DNA from: Perognathus longimembris pacificus
Lineage: Eukaryota > Chordata > Mammalia > Rodentia > Heteromyidae
Reading direction: 5' to 3'
DNA: 64,000 bases
Assembly (NCBI RefSeq): GCF_023159225.1
Contig: NC_063167.1
Location: 5,816,234 to 5,880,233, forward strand
The translations under genes were made by a program, and so were the position numbers. This document shows, piece by piece, positions 1-11,533 of the stretch (the first letter of the stretch is position 1; each line of letters begins with the position of its first letter). The notes under the pieces were generated by a model, which was given only the letters and a program-made list of their open reading frames with translations, did no database searches and was not told the DNA's origin.

Positions 1-1700
<1,700 letters not shown>

Positions 1701-3255
1701 CGAGCGTGGATCTGAGCGCGGGGCCCCGGCACCTCAGTCACCCTAAGAGGGGCCCCAAAAGCCTGAGCCGCACCTCACAGGGAAGAACCACACCATTGCC
1801 TTCTGTTTACACTGGTTATTTATTTAGGACTCCAGATGTTTCAGGAACCAACAGCCATGAATGGGAATGCCCCCCGCGCGGGGCAGGGGCGCTGCCCTCC
1901 ATCTCCACGTGGAGCACTGCGAGTTGGGCACCTCAAGATTGTACCTCCCGCTCGGCTGGGGACTGTCACCCCGCGTCTTCTGGCTGGTGAAACTTAGCCT
2001 GGAGATGACCACTCTTCTCTGAAAAGCCTTCCCAGGCTCCCACCAGACGGCCTGGATCTTGGAGGCACCCCCCCCCCCCCGCCGCCATGGTACCTCCCAT
2101 CTAGATAGGACCCCTCAATCCTTAGCGCACCTCTGCCACCCTTGTGTGGCCCCCTCACTCTGGGCAGCTCCCGAGGGAGCGGGGTACCCCCTAGACTCAG
2201 GGACACAAGCTCTTCACAGCTGGGGTAAGGAGCCAGCCAGATGGCTCGCGCCCACAGTGTAACAGCGCACGCCCGCGGCCCTGCCACGAGCCTGGAGGCA
2301 GACCAAGGGGAAAGGAGGCCGCCATGGCGTCCTCTGTGCAATGATGGGTCAGGGCCTCTCAGACAAGGCGTTAGTGAAGGGCTGGACAGCACCGGATCTC
2401 TCCAAGCTATTTATTACCTTACCCTTTACCCTCTGAGAACCTTCGAAGGAACACAGCCATAAACCGCAGCGCAGGCGAGTGCAGGGGAGGAGCGCTGCCC
2501 GGTGTTCCCCGCCACAGCACCGACTGCACCTGAGCCCGCTGGGCGGCGTCAGGCGGCGGGAGGACTCCGTTCAGAGCGGCTCCGCGCCAGCCCTGGGCTT
2601 CCCCCAAGGTCAGCTCCTGGGCCGCTCAGTCTTCCGAAGCGCCCTGGGCGGACAGGCCCTGCACCTGGGGTTTGCAAAGCCCATCGTGGGCTGAGAGCCC
2701 AGCTCACGAGTCCACAGCATGCTTACCACGCGGGAGGCCTGGGGTCCCATCCCGGGACCACTGGCGACAAAACACACAGCTCAGGGGTGCTCCTGGGGCG
2801 CTGGCAGCCGCTGGGGCACAGCCTAAGGAGCCCAGGGCCAGCTCTCTCCGTTTTGATGAGCCAGGGATCCGGCAGCCACTGGTACCACTGCGGGGAACCT
2901 GCTTTGCCCGCAAGCGGCCGTCCCCTGCCCCCCAACTCAGTGCTGCATCCCCCACCTGAACACCTCACTTGCTCTGAGACAGGAAAAGCCTCGTGTACAT
3001 GTATGTGTCGTGCTATTTATTCGTCTGGGTGCTCCCTGATGCGGCCTGCGGATCTGCACAGCCACGGCGTTGCTGGGTTGGCTGTGCAGTCTGCGTGCCT
3101 GGTGAGAAGAATATTTTCTATTTTTTTAAGTCATGTCATGTTTCTGTACGAGGAAGACAGTTCTGTGTCGATGTGGGCTGGAACAGGCCTGTGAAAACCT
3201 CGCACGAGGTAAAGGCAGGTGAAAAGAAATAAAAGCCTTTCTATGTTCTTATGTT
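1701..3255 (+). other. PIK3CD: PIK3CD 3'UTR
   Basis: Non-coding sequence runs from the stop codon to just past the AATAAA at 3228-3233, so the inferred 3'UTR is about 1.55 kb. It contains a C-run at about 2071-2080 and no SINE. The cleavage position is inferred from the signal and is not seen directly. Confidence 0.75.
3228..3233 (+). terminator. PIK3CD: PIK3CD poly(A) signal
   Basis: Canonical AATAAA about 1.5 kb after the PIK3CD stop. It is followed within 30 nt by a U/GU-rich stretch (TTCTATGTTCTTATGTTCTT), the usual downstream element. Confidence 0.8.
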
Positions 3256-3329
3256 CTTGGCTCCAACAGCAATAAGGGAACGCAGGGTTAAAACAGAAGC
3301 AAGATGGAAATCAGCCCAGCGTGGCTGGA

Positions 3330-4593
3330 GTTAGAACCGGAAGTTTTATTGTAGTGTACACACTTTCCAACCTAGCATCAATATACACATCTGAAAGGGG
3401 ACACAGGACTTCTGCTCTGCGTTAGCGTCTTTCCCTCATCTGAACAGCAGCTACAGGGACAGGACACGGGGGGCGGCCACACAACAGCACAGCACAGCTG
3501 TCCGCGTCCACACAGCCATGAGGGGCCCGGGATGGTGTCCAAACATGACCCCCCGCTTGTGGCAATGTGAGGCTCGCGTGGGTTTACACCTGACTACTGA
3601 GCCCAAAGCAGGGCTCCTGGCTACCAGGGTACAGATTTCCTCCCCGACCCCCCCCCCCCCCGGCAGGGGCGCCCCCCAGGACCCGGGGTGGAGAGGAGAA
3701 GGCAGGGCTGTGTAGGACGCCCGAGCACTTTGCCTGGAGGCGGCAGGCTCTCAGGCCGTGGGTGTGTGCACACGGCGGGGCTCGGTGACGGCCACACATG
3801 CCTGTGCCAGCAGGGAAAGCATCGTCTACAAGGCTTGCACACCCAGTCCAAGCTGCTGGGCAGGGTGAGGGTGACCGGGAAAGGGAGGGTGAGAAGCCAA
3901 GGCCCACGCCACTCCCCACCCCCCACCCCCCGAACAGGTGGATTCCAAGGCCCGGGACACCCCCAGCTTCCAAAGAGGGACCCCTGCCCCAGTCCCATCA
4001 GCAGCACCCCAAAGCCTAGGACCCTGACCGCACAAGGAGACCAGACAAGGCGGGGTGGGCAGACCTCTCCAGCCTGGCTTGAGGCGGGACTCGAACCCTG
4101 GGACCCCCTGTGCCTTGCTTTCTCAACTTCACTTACATTTCTGGACTACACTAGCACAAAGGACACATAGAATCCCTATTTATTTACAAAATATTAAAAA
4201 GTCAGTTGGTCATCTACATATTAACCCCATTCTGCCATTTTGTACATGCACTAGTTTGGAAAAAATAAAAACTTTCTTTAAAAAAAAAAATGAAAGGAAG
4301 AAACCATGGTTACCCGGTGAGATGGGGCACTTGTACCCGTCAGCCCGGCCCTGCTGCAGCACGCGGGGGACGCTGGCCGCATGGGGGCTGCCAGGGAGGA
4401 GGCGCCAGCTCCTGGCATAGCTGGCAGAGCGACTGGGCAGAGGGAGGGCGGAGGGCGGAGCCTAAGGTCCTACACACCAAGCACGCGGACGAGGAGCGAC
4501 GGGGGAGGGAGGGTCTGCAGACCTGCTGGCCGAAATCACTTTGTACACCGTGGCCGCGCTGGGCGGGGGGAGGGAGGACGGGCGGGGCGTGCG
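3330..4593 (-). other. CLSTN1: CLSTN1 3'UTR
   Basis: Non-coding part of the terminal exon, downstream of the TAG at 4594-4596. It is GC-rich near the stop and has an AT-rich patch around 4135-4290. A C-run of about 12 lies at 3650-3661. I see no SINE insertion, unlike the introns. The 3' boundary is inferred from the poly(A) signal. Confidence 0.75.
3345..3350 (-). terminator. CLSTN1: CLSTN1 poly(A) signal
   Basis: TTTATT on the + strand reads AATAAA on the - strand, about 1.24 kb past the CLSTN1 stop. That matches the length expected of this gene's 3'UTR. Cleavage would fall near 3325-3335, leaving only about 70-80 bp between the ends of the two convergent genes. Confidence 0.75.
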
Positions 4594-4791
4594 CTAGTAG
4601 CTGAGTGTGGAGTCGTCCCATTCCAGCTGCTGCTGCCGAGTGGCGTTCTGGCCATCTCCCGGGCCACCCTCCTCCTCCTCGCTGCTCTCTGACTCAGCGC
4701 TGGTGATATCCTCTTCCTCCTCCCCATCCTCGCTCTCCTCCTCCTCCTCTTCCTCCTCCTCCTCCTCACTGCTGTGCTGGTCCTCGTAGGT
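4594..4791 (-). CDS. CLSTN1: CLSTN1 exon 19 coding part: acidic tail, second WDDS motif
   Basis: Acceptor TTTACTCACCAG, then TYEDQHSS followed by an unbroken run of 11 Glu, further Glu/Asp/Ser-rich sequence, and [10 protein letters not shown] before TAG. LEWDDS is the C-terminal kinesin-light-chain binding motif of calsyntenins. The exon supplies 65 codons and enters in phase 0. The reading frame stays open upstream through the whole intronic minisatellite, to about 5304. Confidence 0.96.
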   Translation of the reverse strand, partial: TYEDQHSSEEEEEEEEEEESEDGEEEEDITSAESESSEEEEGGPGDGQNATRQQQLEWDDSTLSY

Positions 4792-7700
4792 CTGGTGAGT
4801 AAACAGCGGTGTAAGCCCAGCTTGTGGCTCCATCACCACGAGGGAAGGGAAATGCCCCAGGGACTCTCCAGCGAGACAAGGGGTCCGGGGCTGAGGGGAG
4901 GGGCCTGCCGGGGATGGCCGGGGCTGAGGGGAGGGGCCTGCAGGGGATGGCCTGGGCTGAGGGGAGGGGCCTGCAGGGGATGGCCAGGGCTGAGGGGAGG
5001 GGCCTGCCGGGGATGGCCAGGGCTGAGGGGAGGGGCCTGCAGGGGATGGCCTGGGCTGAGGGGAGGGGCCTGCAGGGGCTGGCCGGGGCTGAGGGGAGGG
5101 GCCTGCCGGGGATGGCCTGGGCTGAGGGGAGGGGCCTGCCGGGGATGGCCTGGGCTGAGGGGAGGGGCCTGCCGGGGATGGCCGGGGCTGAGGGGAGGGG
5201 CCTGCAGGGGCTGGCCGGGGCTGAGGGGAGGGGCCTGCCGGGGATGGCCCGGGCTCCCTGCTGAGAGGCAGGCAACAGTGGCCCTGGAGCCTTGGGTCAC
5301 CCATGTGAAAACGAGTCCCCTAACCTGCAGAGCTGTCATTCAGATGTGTGACGCGGGCCCACGCACGCAGAGGGGCCGTGGCTAGGCTCTGCGTCAGGCC
5401 CGTCCACTCCTACCTCCATGGGGTTGACAGTGATGGTCAAGGCAGAGTCGTCCCAGTCCATCTCGTTCTCCTTCCCCGTGTCCTGGTCCCGCATGCTGCG
5501 CTGGTGTGCGGCCCGGATCCGAAACACTCCCAGGATAATCATGAACACCAGGAAGCTGACACACACCACAATCACCACCGTGGCGGGTACTGGGGACAAC
5601 TGCAAAGACACCGGGAGGTGACGCAACCCTGACGGCCGTGCTGAGTCCCACAAGCTCGTGGGACTGCCTCGCCCGACCTTCAGAGACCAGGATGGAATAC
5701 AGCAAAGGCTCAACTCTCACGTGCTCTGTGGCCACAGGAGAGCTTTGTGTCCTTGTGTGACAGGACCAAGCACACAGAGAGGAGGTGTCTGCCCGACCCT
5801 AGGTGGATGCCCGTGTTGGGGCTCCAGAGCTTCCCCCACTGTCCTACCTGCGAACGGGTGAGGATTGGCCAGGTTGTGGCCTGACAGATCCACGAAGGAG
5901 CGGTGCTCGGGGTGAACGAACTGTGGCTGGGCGGCCATGTGGTTGGCGTGTTCCACAGGATTGGCCGTGTGGATCACATTCACCTGTGGCGAAGAAAAAG
6001 GGCGTCACTGCTGACGGAGGCCCGCGTGCGCCCCGGGGGCCCAGAGAGGAACGCGAGGCGGCGGCTGGCAAGCGCACTGAGCGGTCCCTGGATGGGGGCA
6101 GATGAGCGTGTGTGACCAGAAACAAAAGGGAGGCACGGGAGGCCAGGGCGGGAGCTCATGCCCGCCAGCCACGTCACAAGGAGAGTCAACAGAACACGGG
6201 TCCAGCCCGGGCATAAACGTGGGACCCGAGGCCTAAAAGAACTGAGGCAAGAGGGCTGGAGGTGTGGCTCAAGTGGTAGAACGCTTGCCTAGCAAGCATG
6301 GGGCCCCGAGTTCAAGCCTCACAACTGCACTCAGAAACTGCTCATACTGAGATGCTGCGGACCCGCGAGGTTGCCGCTCTCCTCCGCATCTGCTGCCGGC
6401 CTGTCTCATCTGCCGTCTGCGCGCACAAGCGTGCACAGAAGCAGGTCCTCGGCTCGTCACTGAGGAAGCACTTGGTGTAGAGCATCTTCTTCCTTTACCC
6501 CAAGGCCTGGCCACGTGACAGACCGCCAACCACAACTATTGCTGCCTTTTAAACCCGTTACCCCGGTTCAAATAAAACGCTCCTCAGCACTGTGAACGGA
6601 GCCTTCTGCTGCCACTGAGGCCACGGTAGAGAGGGTCCAGCAGGAAGAACAACTTTGAGTCCATTTACCAAACCACTGAGGCCTGAGCAAGGGAGAAGCT
6701 GTGGTACGGTCTGATGGCAGAGCAGCCAGGATGAACGCCGCCAACCTTGGAGGATTGGGCCAGCCTGCGGCCAGTGTCTGTGTCAGTAGCTCATCAGCCA
6801 GGGGCCTGCTTTTATCCTCAACAAGGCAAAGACCCCTTAGCTCCCTGGAGGATGTTCTTTCTAGAATGGTGCCCCCATGTCATTCTCACATGGGAAATCC
6901 CAAGAAACCACCACTCTAAGCCAGCAACACAGACCTGACCTGTAGCAGACCCCATGACGGAAGGAGCATGGCCGCTGCAAACGCGCTAGAACCTGGCCTG
7001 AGTAATCCTAGCTACTCTGGAGGCCTCAAGAGGTCAGAGGACTTGGGCTTGAAGTCAGCCTGGGCAGGAAGGTCTTTGAGATTCCATCTCCAGTTAACCA
7101 GCAAAAAGTTTAGCTGGAGGTGCAACTCAAGTGGTGGAGCACAATGAACAAGAAAGCTGAGCAAGACTGCAAGGTCCCGAGTAGTACTAGCAAACAACAA
7201 CAAAAACCTGGAGTCAGCAAGCACCGGGCCGGGCGCGGCGTGCTAAGTGCTGAGTCCCGCTGGGATCCTTGGACTCACCTCCACCTTAAACTCGTTGCTG
7301 AGGTAGCGGCCATTTAGCTCAGAGCAGATGAGCTTGAACTTCCGGTCAAGCAGGGATCTGGTATGCCAGTTCCGATAGCGCAGGAGGTGCAGAATCTCCT
7401 CGTAGCTGGCCATGGTGTCCACACCTACAGGGCGGAAGGGACAACCGTGCCAAGCAGCTCACGTTTACGAGACTCAAAGGGCCACAAAGGCGAAGTCGGA
7501 CCCCTTGATTGGCCACCATAGGAACACATTTGTAGCTGAGTGGGGGGAAACGCAAAGCCTATGGGGGCATTTTCTGCCGAGGGTATGTGCCACCCCGTGC
7601 CTCAGCCCCACCCTAGGTAAGCAGTACCCACTTCCCCTCCCCGTCCTGAAGGGGCCCGTGGTCAACAGCGTCCACCTTCTGTTCCGGGCCTCTGGCCCAC

Positions 7701-10700
7701 TCCAGCCTCTCACCTGTGAAGACCACGCCCTGGTCGGAGTGGCTCACTTCTATGCCCTTCTGCTGCAGGCGGGCGGCATCCACCTCCAGGCTCTCCTGCT
7801 CGGGATTCAGCTCCTCCCCCTCCACTGTGACCTCACAGGTGTCCAGGTCATGCACGATTTCCTCAGACACCAGGGACTCTTGCACTGTAGAAAAGGTCCA
7901 ACCAAAACTTGCAGAGGCCACAGGACTCAGTGGACAGCTGGTTCATGCTCAAACTAACAAAGCCTTTCTAAGAACCAGGGGATGTGGGAGGAAAGACTTG
8001 AGAACTGGGGTGCGGCTCAGTGGTAGAGCCGGTGCTTAGCATACACAGGCCCTGGGTTCCTTCCCTACCACTGGTGAAGAGCAAGGTACTTGATGAGTCC
8101 CCAGCAAGAACAATGGGAACGATGTCCATCTGGGCTGGCCTTCAAACTGCACCTAGGAAGCTGACAGGCTCCACAGGGAGGTTTTCAAAGACCATAATGA
8201 CTCCAGTCACCAGCAGAAACATCCCAAAACCCACAGAGAAAAAGCGCTTGCTATATAAGTGGCAGCCAATGGCCGAGCACTCTCACCCGTGGGGTCCTCA
8301 GCCCCATCCCCTTCGGGCTCCACTTCTCTTGTGATGGTGCTGATGATCCGAAGCTCAGGGAAGAGGAAAACGCCTTCTGAGCTCTCAAACTCAGAAGCCG
8401 CGCGGGCAAAATGGTGGATGCCGCTCAGGCTGATCTTGGGCTCCTCAGGCTGCAAAACCATCACATAGCCTTCGACTGGGGGAACCACAATGCAAGTGGC
8501 CTCGTTGAAACACCTGACAGCAACAAGCAGGAGGGAAGGGAAGGGAAGGGAAGCGTCAGGGCCTGGGCAGCCCCTTGTAACCCACAACTGCAAGGGTTTG
8601 TGGAGGTGGCACCCACAGCTTCCACAAGGACTTGGAGGGGGCAGACGGTGCCCTCCCCAACACACTTCCCAATATGACCACAGACGGTTTCCAATCCCTC
8701 GGGAGCAAGTGATGGCTTGCCTTTCCTTATGCAAAGGAAGTAAGGATGCTCTAAAACCAAGTGTGAGGCAGTATCATGGCAGGATCACGGTCTGAGGCTA
8801 GCCCTAGGCAAAAGGTGCAATTGCCATCTGAATCACAAGGAAGCAAAAAGGGCTGGCACTATGCCTCAAATAGCAGGGTGCTTGCCTAGCAAGTGTTGAG
8901 ACCCCAAGTTCAAACTTCGGTACTGCCAAAAAACAAACAACCCTCGACCCCCCACCCCAAAGCCTAAGTTCATAATTTTCTTCTCAAGGGTCACTGAGTA
9001 AAAACAAATTTGTTTGTAAAGGGAGACATACTTGACAGTGCTGGAGATTCGGAGCCTTCGGATGCCAGGTGTGGGGAACTGCCTTGAGTTGACATAGGAC
9101 AGATGCTGCATGGCCTTGTCCAACTCCCCAACATCGTCTCCCTCCAAGGTCAACACCGACTGACTGGGGCTGGCTTGGATCTGAAATCATGCCGAGGGAG
9201 GGCAAAGGAGGAGAACAAGGTTCCAACTGCAGAGCATGCCCACAGCAATGTGAATTGATGTGGGAAAGAAAAGTGCAGATGAGACGAGCCCCTCTTTCAC
9301 ACAAGGGTAACACCCAAGGTGCACACACACCCAGCCCAATGGTCCGCTCCCCCCAGCACCTCCCCACGTGTGTCTAGGCAGCACCATGCACACTGGGTAG
9401 GCGAATGCTGTGTTACCTGCACACCCCGGCCACTGTCCTCAGGAAGCTGGAGGTCTAGCCCCTCTTTGCAGGTGTACAGACAGTCAATCACCTTCTTATC
9501 TGCCAGCTTCCCAGAACGGACCGTTAGACCAGCCAGGTTGCCGCGGAAAAACTGGGTCATGTGTAGGTCGCCACCTTGGGAAGAAAGGGAGAAGCGAGGC
9601 GTGAGGCGTGTGACGCAGAGGCTCCGTCACCTCAAGGCAGTGTTACCGGTGTGGCAGCTCAATGGATGGACATGCAGGTTAGTTCAAACCAAATCCTGTT
9701 AGCTTTGCACTCTACATGGAAGCGCAATGAAGACATTAAATCGTTTATGATCATGCACATGGTCTGGAGAAGAGGAGATGAGGTCTTTACCTAAAGCCCA
9801 GGAGCCAGGAGATCCTATCAGAGTCCCTGGTGCTGGTGGCTTACCCGGAACTTAGCACCCCAGGGCACAGCGACAGTTCAGCCAGCACCAGCCACTGCCA
9901 CTGGTGGGCTGAGCCCACTGTGGGCTGCTGTCCCTAACTGTGGAAGCATGGCTGCAAGCATGACAGGAACACAGGGAGGTGCGGTCACCACCTGCACTAA
10001 AGCCCGCTCCATCCACACTATCTCCAGGGAGCCGCCCTTCGCCAAGGCCCATCCTCTCTCTCACAGGACGGGAAGAAGCCATAAGGAGAGCAACCACCCG
10101 GAGGATGCCCTTCAGACGACAATGAAGAGCCAAAAACTAAACAGGCCTCATTATGACAAGGGCGCGGGACACGGCAAGTCATTGCTAGGGACAGAGAACT
10201 CTAGGAAATGTCCATTTAGAACCTGATATCGATCAAAAGAGAAAATCTAGAAGCCAGTCTTTTCCCGTCTTGTGGCTCAGCTGCATGAACGCCATGGGAG
10301 AGCCAGGGAGGGCACAGTGGGAAATGGGGGGGGGGGGGGGGGGCTCAGTGAGGAACGAAGGACCCCGCCAGCACACGGCATGGACGAGTCATCTGCCTGT
10401 TTGAGCAGGCTCAGAATGGCAGACGAGGAAGTCCCAGGAGGTGACGGGGAAGCTCAGGGCAGGGAAGCAGCTGAGGGCGCCAGCGCTACGATGCAACCCG
10501 TGCATTTCATGCGACACACGGAATGAATCAATGGTTCATCTTTAAATGAAACACACTAGTGAATTATAGGGGGAAAAAATCCAGCAACCTGCGGAGGCCA
10601 TAGTCACAGGTTCAGTTTCATTGTCACTTTCAAGTCCTGAATACTCTGTGGAAAAGCAAGACAAAGACAACAGAAAAGCACCAACAGGTTAGGGTCTTCA

Positions 10701-11472
10701 AACTGGACTGCAGAGATCAGTTTTGAAGCAAACATAAAACCCCAATATTTTCCAAAGAAGAAATTCCCTTTTTGCCCCCCTGGGGGACATGTTCCGTGTA
10801 GATAGATACAAGCTCGAACTCCACCACCTTTCCCTGGAGGGGTATTTTCAACCCCACACTTCTTTGATATCTTTTATTCTATCCTCTCATATCTTCTTGT
10901 CAGAACATAAATTCAAACTAAAGTGGTAAGGGCATGGGACACGGCAAGTCACTGCTAGGGACGCTGGGAAATTCAGTTTAGAACTTGGTATCACTCAGAA
11001 GAGAAAATCTAGACACCAGTCTCTTCCTGTCTTGTGGCTCAGCTGCATGAGTAGCATGGAAGAGCCAGGGAGGGCGCGGTGGGAAAGGGGTGGGGGGGGG
11101 GCTCGGTGAGGAACTAAAGCACGCACACTGACTCCAATGTTCTGTTCAGCGTAGGCTACCAAAGCAGGACACTGGAGAAGGCACAGCCTCAACGGCAGCA
11201 TCACACCACATACAAAATCTGGACCAACATCGCCTTCAAACAAGGAAGACCATTTTTTTTTCGTGGAACTAGAGTATGAATTCAGGGCCTTATTGTTGCT
11301 TGGCTGGTGTTCTACCACTTGAGCCACATCTCCAGCCCTGGTTTTTGCTGGTTATTTTGTTTGTTGAGTCTCGCCGACTTTTCTAACCCATGCTAACTAC
11401 AATCCTCGGGATCTCAGCCTCCTGAGTAGCTAGGATTACAGGCCACTAGCCACTAGCACCTAGCAACAGGAA

Positions 11473-11533
<61 letters not shown>

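Noticed and set aside
4594..5304. A 236-codon open frame read as one Pro-rich, Glu-tailed protein
   Set aside because: Only 4594-4791 is the CLSTN1 terminal exon. The rest is the 33-bp minisatellite, open because the unit is a multiple of three. Kept only as a splice hypothesis.
4766..5385. Other long open frames over the minisatellite on both strands
   Set aside because: Repeat-derived in several frames; no start context, splice support or conservation signal.
6251..6345. Possible tRNA gene (A- and B-box-like motifs)
   Set aside because: No cloverleaf with intact acceptor stem, A-rich 3' end, and many relatives in the window; it is a tRNA-derived SINE.
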